Assembly: GCF_014191715.1 (NCBI RefSeq)
Contig: NZ_JACHWY010000003.1
Span: 62,001 to 126,000, forward strand
Direction of reading: 5' to 3'
DNA: 64,000 nt
Source of the DNA: Litorivivens lipolytica
Lineage (GTDB): Bacteria > Pseudomonadota > Gammaproteobacteria > Pseudomonadales > Spongiibacteraceae
Part shown: piece by piece, positions 7,893 to 15,971 of the stretch
How the letters are laid out: the number at the start of each line of letters is the position of its first letter
How positions within the stretch are numbered: the first letter of the stretch is position 1
Notes under the pieces: model-generated
The model's input: only the letters and a program-made list of their open reading frames with translations
Databases searched by the model: none
Told to the model about the DNA's origin: nothing
Made by a program: the position numbers and the translations under genes

Positions 7893-8991
7893 AAGACGTT
7901 ACGCCTTTGAGGAGAACGGACGGTTTGCTCGCGGCTGGCACATTGTCGCGCTAAGTCAGGAGCTCGGCCCGGAACAAATAAAAGCACTGCACTATTTCAA
8001 CGAAGAGCTCGTTCTATTTCGCGGTAAAAACGGGCAAGTGGTCATTCTTGACGCCTATTGCCCACACCTCGGCGCTCATCTGGGTGGTACCGGCAGTCGG
8101 GTCGTTGGCGATACTATTCGCTGCCCGTTTCACGGCTGGCAATTTGATTGCAGCGGTTCCTGCACCGCCATCCCCTACGCCAACAAAATTCCCGAGCGAG
8201 CGAAAAATGCGCTTAAAAGCTGGTCCGTGACTGAAAAAAACGGCTTTATCGCGCTGTGGTATGACAGCGAGGGGGGCGCACCCAATTGGGAGCTCCCAGA
8301 CATCCCGGAGTGGAACTTGCCCGGCTGGGGTGACTGGCGCTTTAATCGCACGATCATCAAATCGCACGGCAGAGAAATTATCGAAAATATCGTTGATGCC
8401 GGCCATTTCCCTTCGGTACACGGCGGCTACCCCCTGCAGTTCGACAACCGCTTCACTCCTTATTCGGTCAGTCAGGAATCGCGCATACAATCCGATTTGG
8501 AACTGGATATGATTCAGCCCCGCGGCATTGATTTCGATATCAATGCTGCCAGACGGGAACGCGGGGTCGACGCTGAAAGCTGGGGCGTTGCCACCTATCA
8601 CGGCCCCAGCGTTATGTACTACTACACCACCTCAAAAAGTCCTGAACTGTCTTATGCAAGCTGGTGGCTGAATTACCACACGCCGATCAACGACGACGAA
8701 GTTGAGCTCACCTCAGGCGTCATCGTCGCCAGCCTAACCGACGACCCGCTTCCGCAAGATTTTGTTGATCAATACCCGCTATCTGCCATCGCGGCGTTCG
8801 GCTCAGATGTCGAAGTCTGGGAAACCAAAAAATATCGCAATGACCCGATTCTTTGCGATGGCGACGGTCCAATCAACAAACTCCGAAAATGGTATGACCG
8901 TTTCTATCGCCCGCGCGCTGAGGAAGCCTGGGACGAGCCTGAGCGCACCATCAGCAGCGTAAGACATAGCGAAACACCAGACGCAAGCTAG
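7885..8991 (+). CDS. Rieske [2Fe-2S] aromatic-ring/steroid oxygenase (KshA-like)
   Basis: A 368-residue oxygenase component. The Rieske cluster ligands are C59-x-H61 (CPHLGAHLGG) and C80-x2-H83 (CPFHGWQFD). The mononuclear iron ligands are in D171-x2-H174-x4-H179 (NIVDAGHFPSVHG), with a distal acidic ligand expected further on. Length and architecture fit 3-ketosteroid 9alpha-hydroxylase oxygenase (KshA) and related hydroxylases. These need a separate flavin/ferredoxin reductase, which is not next to it. GGGAGAG precedes ATG 7885. Together with the KstD-like protein it would open steroid ring B; that pathway assignment is inferred from the pairing. Confidence 0.85.
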   Translation: MPERRYAFEENGRFARGWHIVALSQELGPEQIKALHYFNEELVLFRGKNGQVVILDAYCPHLGAHLGGTGSRVVGDTIRCPFHGWQFDCSGSCTAIPYANKIPERAKNALKSWSVTEKNGFIALWYDSEGGAPNWELPDIPEWNLPGWGDWRFNRTIIKSHGREIIENIVDAGHFPSVHGGYPLQFDNRFTPYSVSQESRIQSDLELDMIQPRGIDFDINAARRERGVDAESWGVATYHGPSVMYYYTTSKSPELSYASWWLNYHTPINDDEVELTSGVIVASLTDDPLPQDFVDQYPLSAIAAFGSDVEVWETKKYRNDPILCDGDGPINKLRKWYDRFYRPRAEEAWDEPERTISSVRHSETPDAS

Positions 8992-9004
8992 GCACGGAAA
9001 TCCA

Positions 9005-9295
9005 TTAGCCGCAGTCGAGCCAATCCAGAGCCATATGAATACTCAAGCCCAGCCCCACCAGGCGGGTTTTGGGAAAGAAGCAGAGCGCGAAATAGAGCAG
9101 GATAAAGCCGGATTTGTGCAGCGGATGAAAACCGATACTGCAGCGCTCAGGGTCGTAGATAGGGTTTGCCAGCAGGTGATCCACATCTACCAGCATGGTG
9201 GCCAACATGATCAGTAAGGCGTGTTTCCAACGCTTACGAAAAAACAGCAGCGCCACCAACAGGGGAACTGCCGCGTGTAGAAAGAGATGAAACAC
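9005..9295 (-). CDS. DUF6122-like small integral membrane protein
   Basis: A 96-residue hydrophobic protein with three or four membrane helices (FHLFLHAAVPLLVALLFF, ALLIMLATMLVDVDHLL, FILLYFALCFFP, LVGLGLSIHMALDWLD). The motifs HAAVP, DVDHLLANPIYDPERCSIGFHPLH and HMALDWLDC carry conserved Asp and His residues and resemble DUF6122, a family distantly like the YdjM metal-dependent membrane hydrolases. No enzymatic function is established. It starts five bases past the stop of the hydrolase gene at 9300, so the two probably share a transcript. Confidence 0.75.
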   Translation of the reverse strand: MFHLFLHAAVPLLVALLFFRKRWKHALLIMLATMLVDVDHLLANPIYDPERCSIGFHPLHKSGFILLYFALCFFPKTRLVGLGLSIHMALDWLDCG

Positions 9296-9299
9296 CGAC

Positions 9300-10208
9300 T
9301 CAGTTGGCGATCGCGCTGCGAGCGTGATCGCTGATCAGCTCAACGAAACGCGACCACAGGGGCTGGGGCAAATCATGCCCCATACCCTCGATCAGTTCGA
9401 GGCGGGCACCGGGAATCAGCTCGGCAGTGTCGATACCCGCTTCCACCGGCACTAACGGATCGTCTTTGCCGTGGATAACCAACGTTGGCGCGATAATGGT
9501 TTGCAGCTCTCGTGCTCGACTGCCGCAATCAGCTATGGCCGCCAGTTGCCGCGCCGTGCCGCCGGGGCAGTAGCTGCGACGATAGGCAAAGCGCAAGCGC
9601 TCACGCAGCTCATTGTCTTCAGGCGGATAAGCCGGACTACCAATCAGCGCCCAGGTCTTTATCGCATTTTTCAGATAACTTTCTTCATTGTCAGCCGCTG
9701 GTGTCATCAGCGTGGCCAGAATCACTGGCCGAGGCTGCGGCAATTTGGGATTGCCGCTGGAAGACATAATCGAGGTCAGACTGCTGACGCGTTCTGGATA
9801 CAGCGCGGCTACCAATTGGGCGATCATGCCACCCATCGAGGCGCCGACAATATGCGCAGCATCGATGTCCAGAGCCTCCAACAGGTTGACCACATCGGCA
9901 GCCATATCGTGCAATCGATAGGGCACTTTCACCGGCAGGCGAAGCTTGCTCGCGGCCAACAACTTGATCGGACCGGGGGCGCGCTTACCGTCGAATTTCT
10001 GCGACAAACCCGCATCGCGATTGTCGAAGCGGATAACGCGATAACCCTCGGCAGCCAGGCGTTTGCAGAAGATTTCCGGCCAGGAAATCATCTGCATGCC
10101 CAGCCCCATGATCAGTAAGAGGGCAGGCTGTGAAGCATCACCAAATTCCTGCACATTGAGTTCGACACCACCGGCATCGATCAGGCGTTCTTCGGATTTT
10201 TTGCTCAC
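9300..10208 (-). CDS. Alpha/beta hydrolase
   Basis: 302 residues with a complete alpha/beta-hydrolase core: nucleophile Ser in GASMGG, acid Asp in HGKDDPLVP, and His in EGMGHDLP. The oxyanion region is LLIMGLGMQMISWP. The fold matches esterases of the EstB/TesA or aclacinomycin-methylesterase type (NRDAGLSQKFDG). The GTG start has AAGGAG six bases upstream. It lies downstream of the thiolase gene (21 bases) and may belong to the lipid or steroid breakdown operon. Substrate unknown. Confidence 0.85.
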   Translation of the reverse strand: MSKKSEERLIDAGGVELNVQEFGDASQPALLLIMGLGMQMISWPEIFCKRLAAEGYRVIRFDNRDAGLSQKFDGKRAPGPIKLLAASKLRLPVKVPYRLHDMAADVVNLLEALDIDAAHIVGASMGGMIAQLVAALYPERVSSLTSIMSSSGNPKLPQPRPVILATLMTPAADNEESYLKNAIKTWALIGSPAYPPEDNELRERLRFAYRRSYCPGGTARQLAAIADCGSRARELQTIIAPTLVIHGKDDPLVPVEAGIDTAELIPGARLELIEGMGHDLPQPLWSRFVELISDHARSAIAN

Positions 10209-10229
10209 AACCGCTCCTTAACTTACCGG

Positions 10230-11411
10230 TCAGACAACTTCAAACAGACCGGCTGCGCCCATGCCACCACCAACACACATGGTGACTACGACATACTTCA
10301 CGCCGCGACGCTTACCTTCGATCAAGGCGTGCATCACCATACGAGCGCCACTCATGCCATAGGGGTGGCCGATGGAAATAGCACCACCATTTACGTTCAG
10401 GTTTTCGTTGGGAATGCCCAGTTTGTCGCGACAGTAAACAACCTGCACTGCGAAGGCTTCGTTCAGTTCCCACAGGCCGATATCATCCATTTTCAGGCCG
10501 GTGCGCGCCAGCAGTTTGGGTATCGCGTAGATCGGCCCGATACCCATTTCGTCGGGCTCGCAACCCGCAACCGCCATACCGCGATAAATGCCCAGCGGCT
10601 CAACATTGCGTTGCTCGGCCAGCTTGCCGTCCATCATCACTACGGCGGCCGCACCATCAGACAGCTGACTGGCGTTACCGGCAGTAATAGAGCCACCTTC
10701 GCGCACCGGGTTCAGACCCTGCAGGCTTTCCAGCGTGGTCGACGGGCGGTTGCCTTCATCCTTGCTCAGAGTCACTTGCTCTTCACTGGTCTCACCGGTT
10801 TCTTTATTCATCACCAGTTTGTTGGCAGTCACTGGCACGATTTCATCGTCAAACTTGCCCGCTTCCTGAGCAGCGGCGGTGCGTTGCTGGCTTTGCAGAG
10901 CGTACTCGTCCTGCGCCTCACGGGAGACGTTATAGCGATTAGCGACGACCTCAGCAGTGTCCAGCATCGCCATGTAAATGTGCGGCGCATTGCCGATCGA
11001 CAAGGGGTCAACCATGCGATGAGCATTCATGTGCTCGTTCTGCACCAAGGAGATGGATTCACAACCACCTGCAACCAGCATTGGCGCGCCGTCCATCACA
11101 ATTTGCTTGGCACCGGTCGCGATGCTCATCAGGCCCGAAGAGCACTGACGATCAATCGTCATACCGGAAACGCTGGTTGGCAAACCTGAAGCCATGGCTA
11201 CGTGGCGGGCCAGGTTCATGCCCTGCGTACCCTGCTGCAGGGCGGCGCCGATAATACAGTCATCAATTTCAGCCGGATCAATACCGGCGCGCTCAACCGC
11301 GGCCTTCATTGCAAACGATGACAGCGAGGGCGCTTCAAGATTATTGAAAGCCCCTCGGTAGGCTTTGCCAATGGGAGTACGGGCGGCGGATACGATAACA
11401 GCGTCTTTCAT
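10230..11411 (-). CDS. Acetyl-CoA acyltransferase (thiolase)
   Basis: A 393-residue thiolase with all active-site landmarks: the acylated Cys in [10 protein letters not shown], His in [17 protein letters not shown], and the proton-transfer Cys in [16 protein letters not shown]. It performs the last beta-oxidation step, cleaving 3-ketoacyl-CoA with CoA; the length is standard for a degradative thiolase. GAAGGGAAC precedes ATG 11411. It stands downstream of the acyl-CoA dehydrogenase, MaoC and MFE-2-type dehydrogenase genes, which together make one beta-oxidation round. A 132-base gap with a strong hairpin separates it from the dehydrogenase gene. Confidence 0.93.
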   Translation of the reverse strand: MKDAVIVSAARTPIGKAYRGAFNNLEAPSLSSFAMKAAVERAGIDPAEIDDCIIGAALQQGTQGMNLARHVAMASGLPTSVSGMTIDRQCSSGLMSIATGAKQIVMDGAPMLVAGGCESISLVQNEHMNAHRMVDPLSIGNAPHIYMAMLDTAEVVANRYNVSREAQDEYALQSQQRTAAAQEAGKFDDEIVPVTANKLVMNKETGETSEEQVTLSKDEGNRPSTTLESLQGLNPVREGGSITAGNASQLSDGAAAVVMMDGKLAEQRNVEPLGIYRGMAVAGCEPDEMGIGPIYAIPKLLARTGLKMDDIGLWELNEAFAVQVVYCRDKLGIPNENLNVNGGAISIGHPYGMSGARMVMHALIEGKRRGVKYVVVTMCVGGGMGAAGLFEVV

Positions 11412-11510
11412 GTTCCCTTCCTAAATCGATTGAATTGTGTAGGCGTGCCCCTCCCCTTGGGAAAAGGACGGAATAAAAGGCAGTACTGCTGTTGGGGGCA
11501 CTTCCATTCC

Positions 11511-11533
11511 GCCCCTCTCCCAAAGAGAGGGGC
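11511..11533. terminator. Intra-operon hairpin between dehydrogenase and thiolase genes
   Basis: GCCCCTCTC and GAGAGGGGC form a perfect 9-base-pair stem around a 5-base loop. Read on the minus strand it is followed by GGAATGG with no T run, so it does not look like a standard intrinsic terminator. It could be an RNA-processing or mRNA-stability element. A second C-rich/G-rich stretch (11445-11465) lies in the same gap. Confidence 0.45.
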
Positions 11534-11543
11534 CTGTGATTAA

Positions 11544-12461
11544 TTACTTCTGGGATTCAAGATAAGCCTGAGCCTTGAGCAAAAACTTTTCGCTTTGCTT
11601 CATACCGGCTTCAATGGTGGCCTGGCGGCTGGTGTCGTTAATGGCATCCCAGTTGGCCAGCACACCTTCCGGCGTCTGATCCGCGGGCGCCAGATACACA
11701 CCGTCGGTTTCAAAGACACGCGCGCTGGCGTAGCCACCGCCGCCGGCCGCGAGAATCATGCGGTTTGGAGCCTCTTCAGTTACCAGTGTCAGCGCACCGG
11801 CGGTTACCGCTTCCGGAACCAGCATATCCAGCACTTCCTGTGGCAACAAATCTTCAGTCATCCGGGTCGCCGCGGTCGGCGCCAGCGCGTTGCAGCGCAC
11901 ATTGTATTTAGCACCTTCCAGACCAAGGGTATTCATAAAGCCCACCACCGCCATTTTGGCAGCACCGTAGTTGGTTTGACCGAAGTTGCCGTACAGGCCA
12001 CTGGAAGAGGTGGTCATCACGATGCGGCCGTACTCTTGCTGCTTCATGATTTCCCAAACAGCCTTGGTGCAGTTCACAGAACCCATCAGGTGAACATCCA
12101 TCACCAATTGGAAGTCCGCCAGTTCCATTTTTGAGAAGGACTTGTCACGCAAAATACCGGCGTTGTTGATCAGAATATCAACGCGACCCCACTTATCCAT
12201 GGCCTGCTTAACCATGTCTTCGACTTCTGCCATAACGGCAACGTTGGCGCCGTGAGCAAAGGCTTCACCACCCTTGGACTCTATCTCCGCAACAACCGCC
12301 TTCGCCGCATCCGACGAAGCACCGCTACCGTCGCGGGCACCGCCCAGATCGTTGACCACCACTTTAGCACCGCGCGCGGCCAGTTCCAGCGCGTGAGATT
12401 TACCCAGACCGTTACCGGCACCGGTTACAATGGCGACTTTGCCATCAAAACGTACTGACAT
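11544..12461 (-). CDS. SDR dehydrogenase of MFE-2/HSD17B4 type (3R-hydroxyacyl-CoA dehydrogenase-like)
   Basis: A 305-residue classical SDR: TGAGNGLGKSHALELAARGAKVVVNDLGG (NAD-binding loop), NNAG, and catalytic YGAAK. The N-terminus closely follows the (3R)-hydroxyacyl-CoA dehydrogenase domain of peroxisomal multifunctional enzyme type 2. The C-terminal 50 residues (SEKFLLKAQAYLESQK) extend beyond a minimal SDR. It is expected to oxidise (3R)-hydroxyacyl-CoA to 3-ketoacyl-CoA, working with the MaoC hydratase just upstream. AAGGAGAAAATC precedes the ATG. Steroid side-chain CoA esters are a plausible substrate given the KstD/Rieske neighbours; this is inference. Confidence 0.88.
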   Translation of the reverse strand: MSVRFDGKVAIVTGAGNGLGKSHALELAARGAKVVVNDLGGARDGSGASSDAAKAVVAEIESKGGEAFAHGANVAVMAEVEDMVKQAMDKWGRVDILINNAGILRDKSFSKMELADFQLVMDVHLMGSVNCTKAVWEIMKQQEYGRIVMTTSSSGLYGNFGQTNYGAAKMAVVGFMNTLGLEGAKYNVRCNALAPTAATRMTEDLLPQEVLDMLVPEAVTAGALTLVTEEAPNRMILAAGGGGYASARVFETDGVYLAPADQTPEGVLANWDAINDTSRQATIEAGMKQSEKFLLKAQAYLESQK

Positions 12462-12500
12462 GATTTTCTCCTTAACTGAACTTTTTGGATGTCTGAAAAA

Positions 12501-12959
12501 CTACGCGACAATCTGAACCGTCAGCCACTCGGCAATCAAGGCGGGCTTGTCTTCACCTTCGATTTCCACAGTAACTTCAGACTTCAAGCGAAACTGTCCG
12601 GGACGGGTCTCATCAATCGACATAACTTTGGCGGCGGCACGCACTCGCTTGCCAACTCGTACCGGCGCCAGAAAGCGAACCTTGTCAAAACCGTAGTTAA
12701 TGCCCATCTGAAAGCCATCAATCACAAAACTGTATTGCTCGGCAAAATGTGACAGCAGTGAAAGGCTCAGAAAACCGTGAGCAATCGGACCACCGAAAGG
12801 TGTCTGCGCGGCGCGCTCGGGGTCAATATGAATAAACTGGTGGTCCAGCGTGCAGTCCGCAAACTGGTTAACGCGATCCTGCGTTACTGCCAGCCACTCC
12901 GAAGGCTCGGAGGTTTTGCCAATCATCGATTGCAGGTCTTCTTTCTTAACGGTTTGCAT
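12501..12959 (-). CDS. MaoC family (R)-specific enoyl-CoA hydratase
   Basis: 152 residues with a hot-dog fold. The hydratase motif DHQFIHIDPERAAQTPFGGPIAHGF carries the catalytic Asp and His. It hydrates trans-2-enoyl-CoA to (3R)-hydroxyacyl-CoA. ATG 12959 has AAGGAGAG six bases upstream; the longer frame to 13010 overlaps the acyl-CoA dehydrogenase stop region and lacks such a site. It lies between the dehydrogenase and the MFE-2-type SDR, giving an R-specific hydratase/dehydrogenase pair instead of the usual FadB. Confidence 0.9.
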   Translation of the reverse strand: MQTVKKEDLQSMIGKTSEPSEWLAVTQDRVNQFADCTLDHQFIHIDPERAAQTPFGGPIAHGFLSLSLLSHFAEQYSFVIDGFQMGINYGFDKVRFLAPVRVGKRVRAAAKVMSIDETRPGQFRLKSEVTVEIEGEDKPALIAEWLTVQIVA

Positions 12960-12984
12960 CGTATCTCTCCTTATTAATATCGAA

Positions 12985-14772
12985 TCAGAACCACGCGTCT
13001 TGCATTTCATAACAGGTGCCGTCGAGGTCGGTCAGAATTTTTGACCAAACCTCAATCAGCGGCAATTCATAGCGGAAGAAGTAGCGCATAGCCTGCAGTT
13101 TACCCTGATAAAAGTTCGCGTCTGCCTCCAATTTGGCCGCCGCAATCAAGCCCTGCTTCAGCCACAGCCAGGCAATGACCACGTGACCAAACAGATCCAG
13201 GTATTTCACTGAATTCGCCAGTGCCAGATCAATGGGTTTCTCCATCATCGCACCGAGCAGGCTTTCAGTGGTGCGCTGCAGGGTCGCCAGCGCAGCACTC
13301 AACTGCTCGGCCTCGGCCGCAAGCTCGCCGCCTTGGGCCGCATCGATGGTCTTCTGGATTTCCGCCAGACAGGCCTTGTAGCCTGCCAGATTTTTCATCG
13401 GCACTTTACGCGCCAACAGGTCCAGCGACTGGATGCCGGTGGTCCCTTCGTGAATCGGGTTGAGGCGGTTGTCGCGGTAGAACATTTCCACCGGGTGCTC
13501 GTTGATATAACCGTGACCGCCCAAAACCTGAATCGCCAGATCGTTGGCTTCCGGGCCGTATTCCGAGGGCCAGGTTTTGATCATGGGAGTGAGGAAGTCC
13601 AGCAGCAGGTGGGCCGCCTTGCGTTCCTCTTCAGTGGGAGCCGTTTTCTCATCATCTGCCAGTTGAGCACCGAGCAAACACAAGGCAAATGCACCTTCGG
13701 AGTAGGCCTTTTGCGCAAGAAGCATCCGTTTTACATCCGCGTGCTCAATGATATTCACCGGCGGTGAAAGTGGATCTTTCTGCGAAGGCACACGACCCTG
13801 AGGACGCTCGCGGGCATAGTGCAGGGAATACTGATAGCCGGTCAGCGCCGTAGCCGCGGCGCCAGTGCCCACCATAACCCGCGCTTCATTCATCATGTGG
13901 AACATGTAAGCGAGGCCTTTGTTTTCCTCGCCCACCAGATAGCCGACGGCGCCGTCTTTTTCACCGAAGCTGAGCGCGGTGGAAGTCTGACCGCGACCTC
14001 CCATTTTGTGGAACAGGCCAGAGAGTGCGACATCATTGCGATCGCCCAGCGACCCGTCTTCGTTAACCAGGAATTTGGGCACAATAAACAGGGAAATTCC
14101 CTTCACACCCTTGGGCGCTCCTTTTACCCGCGCCAACACCAGATGTACGATATTTTCGTTCAGGGAGTGGTCACCACCGGAAATAAAAATTTTGGAACCG
14201 GTAACACGGTAGCTGCCGTCTTCGGCTTTTACTGCCGAGGTTGTCAGGTCGGCCAAGCCCGAACCCGCACCGGGCTCGGTCATGGCCATGGTGCCCGCAA
14301 AGCGACCGGCCCGCATGGGTTTAACCCATTTTTCAATCTGCTCCGCCGAGCCGTGGGCTTCAATCAGGTTGCAATTCGCCGAGGTCAGCCACAGGTAGCC
14401 CGTGGTCGTGCTGCCGGCCGCCGACAGGTAGCTGTTGGCCACTGCCGCTACGACTAGGGGTAACTGCATCCCACCGAGCTCGTAGTCGGCAGTTGCCGAT
14501 ACAAAGCCGGCTTCTGTTGCCGCATCCACTGCTGTCTTGATTTCAGGAATCAGGTGAACCTCTTTGCCATCAAAAGTCGGCTGGTCGGTATCGACCTTCT
14601 GCCGGATCGGCACCAGATACTTCTCGGCTATCTGACGCGCGGTATTAATGGTCGCATTGAAGGTTTCACGACTATGATCCGCGTAGCGCTCGCGGGCGAT
14701 CATAGCTTCGGCATCAAACAGCTCGTAGAGCATGAATTCCAGGTCGCGTTCACAAAGAATTGGAGCAGCCAT
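12985..14772 (-). CDS. Acyl-CoA dehydrogenase, long FadE-like form
   Basis: A 595-residue flavoprotein. An N-terminal acyl-CoA dehydrogenase extension (about 1-35) precedes the alpha-helical N domain, the beta domain with MTEPGAGSGLADL, and the C domain with the catalytic Glu region HEGTTGIQSLDLLARK. A C-terminal extension ends SKILTDLDGTCYEMQDAWF. This layout matches the roughly 600-residue ACAD group (PF12806-type extension) used for medium or long acyl-CoAs. ATG 14772 starts the family-typical MAAPILCERDLEFMLYELF; the frame continues to 14838 without support. It is the first gene of the minus-strand beta-oxidation set. Confidence 0.92.
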   Translation of the reverse strand: MAAPILCERDLEFMLYELFDAEAMIARERYADHSRETFNATINTARQIAEKYLVPIRQKVDTDQPTFDGKEVHLIPEIKTAVDAATEAGFVSATADYELGGMQLPLVVAAVANSYLSAAGSTTTGYLWLTSANCNLIEAHGSAEQIEKWVKPMRAGRFAGTMAMTEPGAGSGLADLTTSAVKAEDGSYRVTGSKIFISGGDHSLNENIVHLVLARVKGAPKGVKGISLFIVPKFLVNEDGSLGDRNDVALSGLFHKMGGRGQTSTALSFGEKDGAVGYLVGEENKGLAYMFHMMNEARVMVGTGAAATALTGYQYSLHYARERPQGRVPSQKDPLSPPVNIIEHADVKRMLLAQKAYSEGAFALCLLGAQLADDEKTAPTEEERKAAHLLLDFLTPMIKTWPSEYGPEANDLAIQVLGGHGYINEHPVEMFYRDNRLNPIHEGTTGIQSLDLLARKVPMKNLAGYKACLAEIQKTIDAAQGGELAAEAEQLSAALATLQRTTESLLGAMMEKPIDLALANSVKYLDLFGHVVIAWLWLKQGLIAAAKLEADANFYQGKLQAMRYFFRYELPLIEVWSKILTDLDGTCYEMQDAWF

Positions 14773-14833
14773 ATCGATCTCGTGTCTTGCTGAATTTGCA
14801 GGTATTCTGGCGACGCGTACACGCGCAGGCCAT

Positions 14834-14846
14834 GACATGACATGTC
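14834..14846. promoter_or_regulatory. Short palindrome in the acyl-CoA dehydrogenase/hydrolase divergent promoter
   Basis: GACATG-A-CATGTC is a perfect 6-base-arm palindrome in the 117-base gap between the divergent acyl-CoA dehydrogenase and YdjM-like genes. It could be a repressor site for the beta-oxidation operon. A match of this length is only modest evidence. Confidence 0.3.
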
Positions 14847-14889
14847 CTGAATCTGAACTTTTTAACTTTCCACGTTGGTAACACGCGCT

Positions 14890-15897
14890 ATGGATCCGGT
14901 TTCACAAGGAGTTTTTGGCAGTCTTTGGGCACAGGCGGGTAGCCGCCGGGCACCATTGAAACAGACTGTCATCGCGGGCTGGTTGGCGGGCATGGCGCCC
15001 GATCTGGACGTATTGATCCGCTCCTCTGACGATGCGCTGCTGGCACTGGATTACCACCGTCACTTCACTCATTCCATCGCCTTTGCGCCCGTTGGCGGGC
15101 TAATCGTTGGCCTCGCCCTGTCGCCGCTGATGAAACGCACTATGGGCTTCGGTGCACTCTATCTAAGCTGCTTTCTCGGCTACCTCTCACACGGTCTGCT
15201 CGATTCCTTTACCTCCTATGGAACCTCGCTTTATCTACCCTTCAGCACCGAACGGGTGGCCTTTAACTGGATCAGTGTTATCGACCCGCTGTTTACCCTG
15301 CCCCTGCTCATACTGCTGGCCATCGCAATGCTTACCAAGCAGCGAAGCTGGTTATGGGGCGGCGCGCTGTGGGCCACGCTGTATCTGGGCGCCGCCGGCT
15401 GGCAGCATCAGCAGGCATTGGAGGCAACCAAGCAATGGGTTCACTCCCGCGGTCTGCAAGTTGAACGCATCGTCGCCAAGCCCTCTTTCGCTAATATCAT
15501 TTTATGGCGCGGCCTGATTGATACCGGCAGCCATTTTCAGACGCTCGCCATTCGGCTGGTGCCCGGTCAGGATCCCTCGATTACCCCCGGTGACAGAGTC
15601 ACGGCCTTGCGCCTGGAAACACAGGCGCCAGCCGGCAGCAGACTGCGCCGCGATCTGGAGCGGTTTGATCATTTTTCTGCGGGCTGGTTGTTCAGCTACC
15701 CTCCCGCAGCTGACAGCGATGACGTCTTTGTAGGCGACTTCCGCTACGCCATTGATCCAGCCAGTGCGCGCCCGTTGTGGGGAATTACCTACTCGCCGAC
15801 AAAGCCACAGTCCGGCGTCGACTTTGTGCGATTGAGACAAATCGATAAAAGTGCCCGCGAGCAATTCTGGAGCCGCCTGCTGGGCCAGACTCGGTAA
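14890..15897 (+). CDS. YdjM/DUF457-type metal-dependent membrane hydrolase
   Basis: 335 residues. Membrane helices occupy the first half, together with the conserved polar motifs DPVSQGVFG, GMAPDLDVL, YHRHFTHSI, GYLSHGLLDSFTSYGTSL and WISVIDPLFTLPLL. These Asp/His-rich motifs define the LexA-binding inner-membrane-associated hydrolase family (YdjM). A soluble C-terminal domain follows. Substrate unknown; some relatives are DNA-damage regulated, but no LexA box was seen here. ATG 14890 was chosen over TTG 14875; neither has a strong ribosome site. Confidence 0.82.
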   Translation: MDPVSQGVFGSLWAQAGSRRAPLKQTVIAGWLAGMAPDLDVLIRSSDDALLALDYHRHFTHSIAFAPVGGLIVGLALSPLMKRTMGFGALYLSCFLGYLSHGLLDSFTSYGTSLYLPFSTERVAFNWISVIDPLFTLPLLILLAIAMLTKQRSWLWGGALWATLYLGAAGWQHQQALEATKQWVHSRGLQVERIVAKPSFANIILWRGLIDTGSHFQTLAIRLVPGQDPSITPGDRVTALRLETQAPAGSRLRRDLERFDHFSAGWLFSYPPAADSDDVFVGDFRYAIDPASARPLWGITYSPTKPQSGVDFVRLRQIDKSAREQFWSRLLGQTR

Positions 15898-15901
15898 TTG
15901 C

Positions 15902-15920
15902 GAATAATTCTCATTAAAAA
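15902..15920 (+). promoter_or_regulatory. Fur-box-like site ahead of the imelysin operon
   Basis: GAATAATTCTCATTA, followed by AAAA, starts four bases after the upstream stop codon and 70 bases before the imelysin ATG. AATNATTCTCATT is the common core of gammaproteobacterial Fur boxes. The genes behind it (imelysin, di-haem protein, multicopper oxidase) fit iron-limitation control. Confidence 0.6.
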
Positions 15921-15971
15921 TACAATGACGCGCTATTTCGACACGCCTGCACACTGGGAGCCCGCCTGACC

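Noticed and set aside
10329-11189. Long plus-strand open frame of 286 codons opposite the thiolase gene
   Set aside because: It is antisense to a thiolase with all active-site motifs; it has no recognised domain and no ribosome site.
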